DNA of 64,000 nt from an uncultured Ruminococcus sp. Its GTDB lineage: Bacteria > Bacillota > Clostridia > Oscillospirales > Acutalibacteraceae. Position 1 is the stretch's first letter. Every line of letters starts with the position of its first letter. A program made the translations under genes and the position numbers. The notes under the pieces were generated by a model. That model was not told the DNA's origin. It saw only the letters and a program-made list of their open reading frames with translations, and did not search any database. This document shows, piece by piece, positions 23,201 to 32,070 of the stretch. The DNA is taken from assembly GCA_902790475.1 (NCBI GenBank), contig CADASG010000001.1:1-64000 (forward strand), given 5' to 3'.

Positions 23201-26077
23201 ATGAGAAATTCAAAACGGTTCATAAGCGTGTTGCTTTGCGCGCTCATGCTTATAACCATGGTCGCGGTTGTTCCGGCATCTGCGTCCACAGACACTCTGT
23301 GCAGCAAGTACGCTACTAACCCCAACGGTAAAGTCGGTGTGCAAAAAACTATCACAATTGACGGAAGCGCAAGCGACTGGTCAGAGGATATGTTGATTGC
23401 TCAGGGCGCAGCCTGGGACGTTGCCAACAACTTCAAGGGTGCGCACGAAAACTGCGTGCTCGACACCTATGCGCTCTTCGGCGCGTGGGACAGCCAGAAT
23501 CTTTACATTGGCTGGCAGATGGTAAACACCACCGATACATGGGCACGTGAGGGCGACGGTCCTCTGTCCGACGGCGGTCGTGTGCTTGATGTTCCCCTGA
23601 TCCTCGCTCTGAGCGTAGATCCTTCAAGCACTTCCATGAGCAACAAAAACACAGACGGCAAGTCTATTTGGGGTCAGAAGATGGGTCTGACCTTTGAGCA
23701 GCATGTTGACCACCTGTTCTACATGAGCGGAAAGCCCGGTCTGGGCGAGCCCTCCATGTTTACCGCTGTTGACGCTCAGGGCAATACTAACTACACCACC
23801 GGCTGCGTTGGTTATGCTAAAGGCGGCATCGAGTACAAGATGGCGGAAACCAACATCTGCTCCCAGATCTGGGGTCTGGACGGTTCCAAGAGCCCCAAGG
23901 ATATCTACAGCGACAGCGCTAACTGGGTAGATTTCAAGACCAAGAATCACAATGTTAAGTATGATTCCTTCTATGAGATGAAGATCCCGCTGTCAACTCT
24001 TAAAATCGACGCTAACTACATCAGTAAGAACGGCATCGGCGCTATGCTGGTAGCTACCAGAGGCGAGTCCGGTCTGGACTGTATCCCCTATGATGACACC
24101 ATGCTCGATAACGCGACGGGCTCCTATTCAAATGATCCCAGTACCTCTAAGGAAAAAGAGGACGAAGACGTTATCACCTCTCCTTTTGCGAGAATCGGTA
24201 AGTCAAACGGTTCTACTCCCGTAATAACACCTACACAGGCTTCCGAGTCTCCCTATGAGCCCACTGAATACGTCCCCGACGATCCTACAGTGCCTGATCT
24301 TGATCCCATTGAGCCCGCTGAAAGAGTGCTGATCGGTGACGCAAATCAGGACGGAAGCATTCTGATCAGCGATGCTACCGCTATCCAGAGACACGTCGGC
24401 AAGCTTAGAGATCTTTCCGAGCTCGGTCAGATCGCTGCTGACTGCAACGGCGACGGATTGGTAAGCATCAAGGACGCTACCTTAGTTCAGAAGTTCCTTG
24501 CTGGCTACAGAGATACCGAGCTTGTCGGCAAGTATTCCGACGAGATCGGCGGCAACGATCCTCAGCCCGCTACATACGATCCCGAAGACCCGCAGCCTAA
24601 TACCGAGGATCCTCAGCCTAACACAGAAGATCCTACTATCGACGGTCCTGCGACCTTCTACTTCTCCGACGCTCTCGGTTGGGGCGATATCCATGTTTAC
24701 GCATGGAATGATGCAGGTGACGTAACTGCTGCATGGCCCGGCGATTCAGGCGTAGAGGGTGAGATGAACCCCTACGGTCAGATGGTATACACCATTACCG
24801 TTCCCGAAGGCGCGACAGGCGTTATCGTAAACGGCGGCGGCAAGCAGACTGCCAACATCACAGACTTCAGACCCGCAGGCGGCGGTTACTATGTAAGCGC
24901 AGATCAAACTGAGGTTGATGAAAACGGCACAACCGTTTACACAGCTATTCCTTGGGGTGAGCCCGTAGATCCCCCTGTTGACGATCCCGATTACTCCAAT
25001 CCCAATCCTGATCCTCTGCCCGGCGGTACATTCTACTTCTCCGACGCTCTCGGTTGGGGCGATATCCATGTTTACGCTTGGAATGACGCAGGCGATTTAA
25101 CAGCTGCATGGCCCGGCGACGCAGGCGCACCCGGTGAGATGAATCCCTACGGTCAGATGGTATACACTATTACCGTTCCCGACGGAGCGACAGGCGTTAT
25201 CGTAAACGGCGGCGGCAATCAGACCGACAACATTATCGACTTTGCTCCCGCAGGCGGCGGTTATTATGTTGATGCTTCCCAGACCTCTGTAAACGAGTTT
25301 GGTTCAACCGTTTATGTTCCGATCCCCTGGGGCGAGCCCGTAGATCCCCCTGTTGACAACCCCGATTACACCAATCCCAATCCCGATCCTCTGCCCGGCG
25401 GTTCCTTCTACTTCTCCGACGCTCTCGGTTGGGGCGACATCCATGTATATGCATGGAATGACGCAGGCGATGTTACAGCTGCATGGCCCGGCGACGCAGG
25501 CGTTCAGGGCGAAATGAACCCCTACGGTCAGATGGTTTACACTATTACCGTTCCCGAAGGCGCTACTGGCGTTATCGTAAACGGTACCGGCGGTCAGACC
25601 GACAATATCACCGACTTCAATCCCGGCGGCGGCGGTTACTATGTAGACGCTTCCAGAACATCCGTAAATGAGTTTGGTGCAACCGTATATGTTCCTATTG
25701 CATGGGATACTCCCATTGATACTCCCGTTGACAATCCTATTGACAATCCCGATCCTCTGCCCGGCGGAAGCTTCCAGTTCTCCGATTCTCTCGGCTGGGG
25801 TGATATCCACGTGTACGTTTACGGTCCCGATGGTGACCTCGGTGCTGCATGGCCCGGCAACTCCGTATCTCAGACAGATACTAACCCCTATGGTCAGGCT
25901 GTATACACCATCAACGTTCCCGCAGGCGCCACAGGTATTGTTATCAACGGAAACGGCAAGCAGACAAGCAACATCACCGACTTTAACCCCGCAGGCGGCG
26001 GTTATTACGTAGACGGCTCCAAAACCTCTACCAATGAGTACGGTGCCCAGACATTTGATCCCATCCCTTGGGGTTGA
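23201..26077 (+). CDS. secreted non-catalytic starch-binding protein with internal dockerin and four CBM26-like repeats
   Basis: A 958-residue secreted protein. A signal peptide (basic MRNSKRF, hydrophobic core, cut near AxA around residue 29) comes first. Residues about 50-335 form a DOMON/CBM9-like beta domain (ITIDGSASDWSEDML, ALFGAWDSQNLYIGWQMV). After a Pro/Thr linker, residues 376-440 are a type I dockerin with two calcium loops (DANQDGSILISDAT and DCNGDGLVSIKDAT). Four starch-binding repeats start near residues 486, 611, 736 and 858 (each FSD-LGWGDIHVYAW or close, AAWPG, NPYGQ, YTI-VP). No glycosidase domain is present. The dockerin should plug it into a cell-surface scaffold, as in the amylosome of R. 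bromii, with the repeats holding starch granules. An internal position of the dockerin is unusual. It lies between spoVM and sipL with its own promoter and terminator. Confidence 0.88.
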   Translation: MRNSKRFISVLLCALMLITMVAVVPASASTDTLCSKYATNPNGKVGVQKTITIDGSASDWSEDMLIAQGAAWDVANNFKGAHENCVLDTYALFGAWDSQNLYIGWQMVNTTDTWAREGDGPLSDGGRVLDVPLILALSVDPSSTSMSNKNTDGKSIWGQKMGLTFEQHVDHLFYMSGKPGLGEPSMFTAVDAQGNTNYTTGCVGYAKGGIEYKMAETNICSQIWGLDGSKSPKDIYSDSANWVDFKTKNHNVKYDSFYEMKIPLSTLKIDANYISKNGIGAMLVATRGESGLDCIPYDDTMLDNATGSYSNDPSTSKEKEDEDVITSPFARIGKSNGSTPVITPTQASESPYEPTEYVPDDPTVPDLDPIEPAERVLIGDANQDGSILISDATAIQRHVGKLRDLSELGQIAADCNGDGLVSIKDATLVQKFLAGYRDTELVGKYSDEIGGNDPQPATYDPEDPQPNTEDPQPNTEDPTIDGPATFYFSDALGWGDIHVYAWNDAGDVTAAWPGDSGVEGEMNPYGQMVYTITVPEGATGVIVNGGGKQTANITDFRPAGGGYYVSADQTEVDENGTTVYTAIPWGEPVDPPVDDPDYSNPNPDPLPGGTFYFSDALGWGDIHVYAWNDAGDLTAAWPGDAGAPGEMNPYGQMVYTITVPDGATGVIVNGGGNQTDNIIDFAPAGGGYYVDASQTSVNEFGSTVYVPIPWGEPVDPPVDNPDYTNPNPDPLPGGSFYFSDALGWGDIHVYAWNDAGDVTAAWPGDAGVQGEMNPYGQMVYTITVPEGATGVIVNGTGGQTDNITDFNPGGGGYYVDASRTSVNEFGATVYVPIAWDTPIDTPVDNPIDNPDPLPGGSFQFSDSLGWGDIHVYVYGPDGDLGAAWPGNSVSQTDTNPYGQAVYTINVPAGATGIVINGNGKQTSNITDFNPAGGGYYVDGSKTSTNEYGAQTFDPIPWG
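24656..26074 (+). repeat. four tandem coding repeats (about 375 bp each)
   Basis: Repeat units begin at 24656, 25031, 25406 and 25772. The first three are separated by exactly 375 bp and are nearly identical at DNA level over long stretches (for example TCCGACGCTCTCGGTTGGGG in each). The fourth is more divergent, with a shorter spacer (366 bp from the third). This pattern suggests recent amplification of units 1-3. It makes the gene prone to recombination and assembly error. Confidence 0.92.
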
Positions 26078-26113
26078 TTCAGTCTTGTCTGAATAATTCA
26101 ATACTTTAAATCC

Positions 26114-26146
26114 AAGAGTCGGCTCTTTTTGAGCCGGCTCTTTTGC
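26114..26146 (+). terminator. terminator of the dockerin/CBM26 gene
   Basis: AAGAGTCGGCTC (26114-26125) pairs with GAGCCGGCTCTT (26131-26142), followed by TTTT. Confidence 0.9.
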
Positions 26147-26162
26147 GCTTTCGGCTGAAAAG

Positions 26163-26191
26163 GTATATTCCGTTACGATTTTTCATATACT
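26163..26191 (+). promoter_or_regulatory. SigE-type sporulation promoter of sipL-spoIVA
   Basis: GTATATT (26163-26169), a 14-nt spacer and CATATACT (26184-26191) match the mother-cell sigma-E consensus (KMATATT, 14-15 nt, CATACANT) closely. It ends 31 nt before sipL. No sigma-A promoter competes here, which fits exclusive expression during sporulation. Confidence 0.7.
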
Positions 26192-26222
26192 CTACCAGAC
26201 TAAATAAAAAGGAGAGACAAAT

Positions 26223-27752
26223 ATGGAGCTTAATCCGGATAACCGTGCGCTTTGCGCACCGCATACGATATTGGATACCGTAGCGGAGCAGTTGGCGGAT
26301 GTCGATATGACCCTGCCCGATTATTGTCCGAATATCGAAAAAATACTAAAGTGTTCCCTTACACCAAAGATCCAGTCAAGGTCGCTTTCCGGCGGTCAGT
26401 TGCAGGTGGAGGGCATCTGCACAGTTAACGTGCTGTATGTTGATGAAGAAAAGAAAACGATTCGCTGCTGTGAACAGAATGTCAATTTCTCTCAGCATTT
26501 TACGGTGCGTGATACGCCGGAAAACTATGTGGTGTTGACAAAGACAAAGCCTGAATACATCAATTGCCGCGCACTCAGTCCGCGCCGTTTGGTCATTCAC
26601 GGAGCTTTTTCATTATACGCAAGGGTAATTGCGCCGAATAAAACTTTGCTTTATACTCCGGAGCCGGGTACGCTGGAGGCCAGACGGGAGGAGATCAGCT
26701 GCGCCGTCCTTGACTCGCTTTGTCAGGAACAGTTTACGCTCAGCGAGGAGATCTCCATTGGTGATAAGCCGCCGATCGAAGCAATGCTTACTGATTCCGT
26801 AAACGCCTGTATCACTGATGTGAAAGCGGTTTCAGGAAAGCTGATGCTAAGCGGAGAAATCAGTTTGAAGCTGTTTTACCTAACCAATGTGGAAACGGGG
26901 GAGACCGCGAAAACCGACTACATCCTGCCCTTTAATCAAATCATTGACTGCGTCGGGGCGCAGGAGGACAGCCTCGGTGTAACGGACTGCGAAGTGCTGT
27001 CCTATGACATCAGACTGAAAAACGACGTTTTGTCCGAAAAGCCACTCGTAGTTGTTGACGCTAAAATCTGTGTGACGCGTGAGGGCTTTACCACGCGAAC
27101 GGAAGAGCTTATCACCGATGCCTATTCTACCGAATACGCAGTTACGCTTGAGCGTGAGAACATCGGGATACTCGCCGAAGTGATTCCCGTAAACGAGCAT
27201 TTTATTGAAAAAACGACTGCCTTGATCGAGAATTGCCGCTTGTCCGGATTGCTCGATATTTATACTGATTCTGTAACACTGAATATCACGCCCAATGAAG
27301 AAGGGTTGAAGGCGGAAGGAAAGCTGAATTTGTGCATAATCGCTCTTAACGAGGACGGTTTCCCTGTATTCATTGAGCGCAGCTGTGAGTATTCGCGTCT
27401 TATTAATTCCGCTTCGGATTGCAACGACATGCTCTTTCCGTGTGTTCACGCCGGAGGGGTCAGCTACCGGCTTGCAGACGACAGCAGTGTTGAACTGCGC
27501 TGCGAGCTTACCGTGACGGGAGGTGCCGTGCGCAGTGAAACGCGCAGGGTCGTAAGTAACGTCGTCATTGATGAAGATAAGCCCCTTCCGGACGACGGTT
27601 GCGCCTTAACTCTTTATTATGCCGCACCGAACGAAGATTTATGGGACATCGCGAAATCCCATCGCACGCGCCTTGATTTGCTGACAGCGGAAAACGAGAC
27701 GGAAGACGCCGCCGCGGATATGCCGCGAATGCTGTTGATTCCAAAAATATAG
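26223..27752 (+). CDS. sipL: SipL-like spore morphogenesis protein (DUF3794/SPOCS repeats plus LysM)
   Basis: A 509-residue protein. The N-terminal 450 residues consist of three related beta-rich blocks of the DUF3794 (SPOCS) type, seen for example in VEGICTVNVLYVDEEKKTIR, MLSGEISLKLFYLTN and EGKLNLCIIALNEDGF. The C-terminal 45 residues are a LysM domain (TLYYAAPNEDLWDIAKSHRT, LLTAEN, MLLIPKI). This is the composition of SipL, which in Clostridioides difficile binds SpoIVA through its LysM domain and is needed to place the coat around the forespore. spoIVA follows 11 nt downstream, strongly supporting the call. Driven by the SigE-type promoter at 26163. Confidence 0.88.
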   Translation: MELNPDNRALCAPHTILDTVAEQLADVDMTLPDYCPNIEKILKCSLTPKIQSRSLSGGQLQVEGICTVNVLYVDEEKKTIRCCEQNVNFSQHFTVRDTPENYVVLTKTKPEYINCRALSPRRLVIHGAFSLYARVIAPNKTLLYTPEPGTLEARREEISCAVLDSLCQEQFTLSEEISIGDKPPIEAMLTDSVNACITDVKAVSGKLMLSGEISLKLFYLTNVETGETAKTDYILPFNQIIDCVGAQEDSLGVTDCEVLSYDIRLKNDVLSEKPLVVVDAKICVTREGFTTRTEELITDAYSTEYAVTLERENIGILAEVIPVNEHFIEKTTALIENCRLSGLLDIYTDSVTLNITPNEEGLKAEGKLNLCIIALNEDGFPVFIERSCEYSRLINSASDCNDMLFPCVHAGGVSYRLADDSSVELRCELTVTGGAVRSETRRVVSNVVIDEDKPLPDDGCALTLYYAAPNEDLWDIAKSHRTRLDLLTAENETEDAAADMPRMLLIPKI

Positions 27753-27763
27753 GAGGAAGGAAT

Positions 27764-29242
27764 ATGGAAGAACGCAACGTTTATCAGGATATATCCCGGC
27801 GCACCGACGGCGATGTTTATATCGGAGTGGTAGGTCCCGTCAGAACGGGTAAATCCACCTTCATAAAGCGTTTTATGGACACTGTTGTACTGCCGAACAT
27901 CAGCGACGAGAGCGTTTACCGCCGCACGGTAGATGAACTACCGCAGTCGTCGGCAGGCAAAACCATAATGACAACCGAGCCAAAATTCATTCCGGAAGAA
28001 TCGGTCAGGGTCGATCTGGGCGACAACGTTAGTTTCCGGGTTCGCATGATCGACTGCGTGGGTTACCTTGTGGAAAGCGCTCTCGGTCACAGTGAGGACG
28101 ACAGTCCCAGAATGGTAAGAACTCCGTGGTCAGATGAGGAGATCCCTTTTAACGACGCGGCTGAGATCGGTACAAAAAAGGTTATTACCGACCATTCATC
28201 GATCGGTCTTGTTATTACTGCCGACGGTTCTTTCGGAGAAATACCCCGAGAGGACTATCTAAGCAGTGAGTCGCGTGTGATCGCAGAGCTTAAAGCGATC
28301 AATAAACCGTTTATAATCTTGCTCAATTCCGCAGACCCCGAGGGAGAGTACGCACAGCGGACGGCTAACGAGTTGGCGTCGCGGTATGATGTTCCCGCGA
28401 TGCCGGTAAACTGTGCCGCACTGGACGAAACAGAAATCAAACGGATCTTGGCTCAGCTTCTATTTGAGTTTCCCGTTCACGAAGTGAAAATGGATTTGCC
28501 GAAGTGGATAATCAGACTTGATAAAAACCACTGGCTAAAGGCTTCTGTGATCGGCGCAGTCAGAAAAGCGGCGCAAAATGTTGAAAGGATACGGCAGCTT
28601 CAGGAAACAACAGACGCGCTTTCCGAAAGCGAGTATATTGACGGAGCGGATATCACGGGACTTGATTTGGGCAGAGGAAACGCGCGAATCGTTCTTCAAA
28701 CCGACTCTGCGCTGTTTTACAGGGTATTATCCGAACAAACAGGCTTGGAAGTGGGCGATGAGTGCGCGCTTATGGACTGCGTTTGCCGTTTGTCGAAGCA
28801 GCAGGCAGATTTTGACAAGATAGCGAGGGCATATGAGCAGGTCAAAGAAACGGGCTACGGCATAGTAATGCCGACGCTTGATCAGCTGACTCTCGAAGAG
28901 CCTCAGATAATAAAGCAGAGCGGTAAGTACGGTATCCGTCTCAAGGCGAGCGCTCCGTCTATCCATATGATGCAAATAGAAACGGAAACCGAAGTTACCC
29001 CGATAGTGGGCAGCGAACAGCAGTCCGAGGAGCTGGTGAATTATTTACTCAAGGAATTTGAGAAGAATCCCGAAAAAATCTGGGAGAGCAATATCTTTGG
29101 TAAGTCGGTACACGAGCTTGTGAACGAGGGACTGCATAATAAGCTATATCGAATGCCGGATGATGCCCGCCGTAAAATAGGGGAGACTATTCGCAAAATC
29201 ATCAATGAGGGCTGCAACGGCTTGATTTGTATTATTCTGTAA
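27764..29242 (+). CDS. spoIVA: stage IV sporulation protein A, coat morphogenetic ATPase
   Basis: A 492-residue protein starting MEERNVYQDISRRTDGDVYI, with Walker A GPVRTGKS (residues 24-31) of the TRAFAC-related ATPase domain. The middle and C-terminal parts carry the conserved KSVHELVNEG and the extreme C-terminal GCNGLICIIL, needed for binding SpoVM and the membrane. It polymerises in an ATP-dependent way on the forespore surface, anchored by SpoVM (22943) and, in Clostridia, assisted by SipL (the gene before). Length equals that of B. subtilis SpoIVA. It is the second gene of the SigE-driven operon and ends before a terminator. Confidence 0.97.
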   Translation: MEERNVYQDISRRTDGDVYIGVVGPVRTGKSTFIKRFMDTVVLPNISDESVYRRTVDELPQSSAGKTIMTTEPKFIPEESVRVDLGDNVSFRVRMIDCVGYLVESALGHSEDDSPRMVRTPWSDEEIPFNDAAEIGTKKVITDHSSIGLVITADGSFGEIPREDYLSSESRVIAELKAINKPFIILLNSADPEGEYAQRTANELASRYDVPAMPVNCAALDETEIKRILAQLLFEFPVHEVKMDLPKWIIRLDKNHWLKASVIGAVRKAAQNVERIRQLQETTDALSESEYIDGADITGLDLGRGNARIVLQTDSALFYRVLSEQTGLEVGDECALMDCVCRLSKQQADFDKIARAYEQVKETGYGIVMPTLDQLTLEEPQIIKQSGKYGIRLKASAPSIHMMQIETETEVTPIVGSEQQSEELVNYLLKEFEKNPEKIWESNIFGKSVHELVNEGLHNKLYRMPDDARRKIGETIRKIINEGCNGLICIIL

Positions 29243-29269
29243 CAGAAAAATATTAGATAGAGAGATATA

Positions 29270-29301
29270 AAAAGAGTCGAAAGCAAGTCGGCTCTTTTTA
29301 T
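29270..29301 (+). terminator. terminator of sipL-spoIVA
   Basis: AAAAGAGTC (29270-29278) pairs with GGCTCTTTT (29290-29298, one wobble), followed by further T residues. Confidence 0.8.
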
Positions 29302-29448
29302 TGTGTTTTATTATGAAAACAAAGTACAATTGATGATTTTATTATTTAAAATCACGAAAAACAAAGCACCTTGCTTTTCGTATTGAAAAAAATGACCGAA
29401 TCAAGTATAATAAGACTGTATATAAATCATTCGTTTGGGGGTCATGCC

Positions 29449-29892
29449 ATGTATCTTGTGTCATTAACTGAGGCTGCTTCTATAGCCGGTGAGCTGACGC
29501 TTGTTGAAAGATGGATCGCTTCGGCTAAGGTGATTCTAACGGGCTTTGTCGTTGTGTTCTCAATGCTGTTTCTGCTCATTGGAATCATTAAGCTTTACAG
29601 TTTTATTGTAATGAAGGTGCAGGATAAAACAAGTGTTCAAAAGCAAAAAAAGGATAAGGTATCACAGTCTAAGGATTCATTAAAGAAATCTCAGGTCAAA
29701 CCGGTTCCGGTTTTATCCGATCCCTCAACTGCCGAGGATGGACTCAGCGAGGAGATAGTCGCAGTGATAGCCGCGGCGGTTGCTTCAACCTACGGCGGTA
29801 AAGGCAGGGTAAAGATCAAATCAATCAAGAAGTCGGGCGGACGTTCCGCATGGGCAAATGCCGGTGTTCTTGAAAATACTCGTCCGTTTTAA
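29449..29892 (+). CDS. sodium pump decarboxylase gamma subunit-like (OadG family)
   Basis: The start is taken at the ATG at 29449 (MYLVSLTEAA), preceded by TTGGGGG. In-frame extension to 29371 has no ribosome site. The 147-residue protein has one membrane helix (VILTGFVVVFSMLFLLIGII, about residues 28-48), a Lys/Ser-rich linker and a short C-terminal domain with EEIVAVIAAAVASTYGGKGR and SAWANAG. This is the OadG/MmdC plan: membrane anchor plus a tail that binds the carboxyltransferase subunit. The beta subunit follows 38 nt later. No carboxyltransferase (alpha) or biotin carrier gene is present in the window, so the complex must be completed from elsewhere. Confidence 0.75.
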   Translation: MYLVSLTEAASIAGELTLVERWIASAKVILTGFVVVFSMLFLLIGIIKLYSFIVMKVQDKTSVQKQKKDKVSQSKDSLKKSQVKPVPVLSDPSTAEDGLSEEIVAVIAAAVASTYGGKGRVKIKSIKKSGGRSAWANAGVLENTRPF

Positions 29893-29930
29893 TATGTCGG
29901 CGAAATTTTTTAGAAAGGAACGTTTATAAT

Positions 29931-31172
29931 ATGGAGATTATTATCGGCTTTTTTAATGCCATAAAAGGTCTTTTTGAATCATCGGGCATTATGACCCTCA
30001 ACTGGCAGAACTATGTGATGATCGGTATATCCATTGTTCTTTTGTATCTTGCTATCAAAAAACAGTACGAGCCTTTGCTTCTGCTTCCGATAGCGTTTGG
30101 TATGCTGCTTGTAAACCTCTACCCCGCCATTATGAATCCTCCCACAGTGGAACTGCTCACCGCAGATCAGTGCGCGGAGCAGAGTATATCGATCGCCGGT
30201 CACGCGCAGAGGGTTATAGACGGCGTTACATATTACGAAAATCCCACCTACGGCGGCTTGCTTTATTATCTCTATCAGGGTGTAAAGCTGGGAATCTATC
30301 CTCCGCTTATATTCCTCGGCATCGGATGTATGACCGATTTCGGTCCTCTGATAGCTAACCCTAAGAGCCTGATTTTAGGCGCAGCCGCGCAAATCGGTAT
30401 TTTTGTGACCTTTACCGGCGCTATTTTTCTCGGTTTCACAGAATCGGAAGCGGGCGCTATCGGCATCATAGGCGGCGCCGACGGTCCAACGGCGATTTAC
30501 GTTACCACAAAGCTCGCACCGCATTTGCTGGGCTCTATAGCTATAGCGGCTTATTCATATATGGCGCTGGTTCCCATTATTCAGCCGCCGATCATGAAAA
30601 TGCTCACCACCGAAAAGGAACGCAAGGTTGTTATGGAGCAGCTGCGTCCGGTATCCAAGCTTGAAAAAATCATGTTCCCGATCATAGTTGTAATTTTGAT
30701 CGCTATTTTCCTTCCGGATGCGGCTCCGCTTGTCGGTATGCTTATGCTCGGCAATCTGTTCAAGGAATCAGGAGTGGTAGAGCGTATTGCCAAAGCGGCG
30801 CAAAACGAACTTATGAATATTATCACGATCTTTCTGGGTGTCACCGTTGGTGCGACCGCCTCAGGTCAGAACTTCCTTTCTTGGAGCACTATTAAGATAA
30901 TCGTACTCGGCTTGATCGCGTTTTCAATGGGTACAGCGTTCGGCGTGCTCTTTGGCAAGCTGATGTATAAATTCAGCGGCGGAAAAGTTAATCCGCTTAT
31001 CGGTTCGGCAGGTGTTTCCGCGGTTCCGATGGCTGCGAGAGTTTCACAAAAGGTCGGTCAGGAAGCGAATCCCGGAAACTTCCTGTTAATGCACGCCATG
31101 GGGCCAAATGTTGCCGGAGTAATAGGCTCCGCCGTTGCGGCAGGTGTGTTACTTAACGTTGTCGGGCATTAA
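29931..31172 (+). CDS. sodium ion-translocating decarboxylase beta subunit (OadB family)
   Basis: A 413-residue polytopic membrane protein with about nine helices. Family landmarks: YPPLIFLGIGCMTDFGPLIA, EAGAIGIIGGADGPTAIYVT (the sodium-site loop with the key Asp), PIIQPPIMKMLTTEKER, ASGQNFLSWST and the C-terminal MHAMGPNVAGVIGSAVAAG. It decarboxylates carboxybiotin and uses the energy to export sodium, as in oxaloacetate, methylmalonyl-CoA or glutaconyl-CoA decarboxylases. Which substrate is used depends on the alpha subunit, which is not encoded here. It is followed by a terminator. Confidence 0.93.
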   Translation: MEIIIGFFNAIKGLFESSGIMTLNWQNYVMIGISIVLLYLAIKKQYEPLLLLPIAFGMLLVNLYPAIMNPPTVELLTADQCAEQSISIAGHAQRVIDGVTYYENPTYGGLLYYLYQGVKLGIYPPLIFLGIGCMTDFGPLIANPKSLILGAAAQIGIFVTFTGAIFLGFTESEAGAIGIIGGADGPTAIYVTTKLAPHLLGSIAIAAYSYMALVPIIQPPIMKMLTTEKERKVVMEQLRPVSKLEKIMFPIIVVILIAIFLPDAAPLVGMLMLGNLFKESGVVERIAKAAQNELMNIITIFLGVTVGATASGQNFLSWSTIKIIVLGLIAFSMGTAFGVLFGKLMYKFSGGKVNPLIGSAGVSAVPMAARVSQKVGQEANPGNFLLMHAMGPNVAGVIGSAVAAGVLLNVVGH

Positions 31173-31208
31173 TATTTTCTGTTTTATAACCATTATTTAT
31201 TCTATTTG

Positions 31209-31241
31209 ACAAAAGGAGGCAGACGCTTCCTTTTGTTTTTC
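31209..31241 (+). terminator. terminator of the decarboxylase pair
   Basis: ACAAAAGGA (31209-31217) pairs with TCCTTTTGT (31228-31236), followed by a T-run. Confidence 0.8.
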
Positions 31242-31338
31242 TACAAATTATCAAATTATTATTCGTTTTTAGAATTATAATCCGGTTTCATTGCGATATA
31301 ATATATAGGACTAAGTGCAAAAAGAAGGAGTATGTGAA

Positions 31339-32055
31339 ATGAGAATAAATTTCAACATACAGAGAATCCTGATGCTTTTGCTGCATCGTCTGCATTTTAT
31401 AATCGTGTCGGGTATTCTGATGGCATTGTTGTTTTTTTTGTATACATCACTTATGATCAAGCCGGTTTACAGCACATCTGCTATGATTTTTATTCAAAAC
31501 TACGGCAGAACCAACGCGTCGAGCAACGCTCAAAGCAGTACAGCAGGAGATTCCCACAGCAGCGAAGCGCTGCTGAACAATAACCGCGTCGCCGAAAAAA
31601 TATTCAGTTCGGATATTTCAGGCTCTGCGAACCTTGCAAAAATCTGCGTAAAGTTGTTTGAAAACTCCGACGATCTTGCATCTGTTTATAACGGATGCGC
31701 CGTTGCGTATTCTGTTGAGGAGGGAACGTTTTATATCACCATAAGCGTTGTCGGTTCAGATCCGCAGAGGTGCGCTAATGTTGCAAATCAGGTAGCGGAG
31801 AAGGCAAGAGTCGTTTTTGCAAAGAATTTTGCTTACGGTCAGATCGGTACTATCCGCACCGCTAAGGAAAACCCCAGTCCTGTATCACCTAACAAAATTC
31901 AAAACACCGTTATAGGTGCATTTCTCGGTTTGTTTATTGCGTGCGTTATTATAGTTCTCCTTGACTTGATCGATACGACCATCAAAAACGATGACGATAT
32001 CGCGGAAATCTATAAGGTTCCGGTCTTTGCGGAGATTCCCAATTTTGAAAGTTAA
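31339..32055 (+). CDS. polysaccharide chain-length determinant / BY-kinase activator (Wzz/CapA-like)
   Basis: The start is the ATG at 31339 (MRINFNIQRI), spaced correctly from GAAGGAG. The 238-residue protein has two membrane helices (FIIVSGILMALLFFLYTSLM near residues 20-40 and the VIGAFLGLFIACVIIVLLDL region near residues 194-215) flanking an extracellular helical domain. Just before the second helix is the Pro-rich NPSPVSPNK motif. This is the Wzz/YveK/CapA modulator that controls polymer length and, in Firmicutes, activates the separate cytoplasmic tyrosine kinase encoded next. No glycosyltransferase, polymerase or flippase for the same polymer lies nearby. Confidence 0.88.
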   Translation: MRINFNIQRILMLLLHRLHFIIVSGILMALLFFLYTSLMIKPVYSTSAMIFIQNYGRTNASSNAQSSTAGDSHSSEALLNNNRVAEKIFSSDISGSANLAKICVKLFENSDDLASVYNGCAVAYSVEEGTFYITISVVGSDPQRCANVANQVAEKARVVFAKNFAYGQIGTIRTAKENPSPVSPNKIQNTVIGAFLGLFIACVIIVLLDLIDTTIKNDDDIAEIYKVPVFAEIPNFES

Positions 32056-32070
32056 GGCAGGTGAGCGGCT

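Noticed and set aside
24656-26074. Regularly spaced repeats considered as CRISPR or satellite DNA
   Set aside because: The 375-bp units are in frame and encode carbohydrate-binding modules.
25304-26101. Minus-strand frame of 265 codons opposite the starch-binding repeats
   Set aside because: Created by the repeat structure and codon bias of the real gene; repeats give the same antisense pattern several times.
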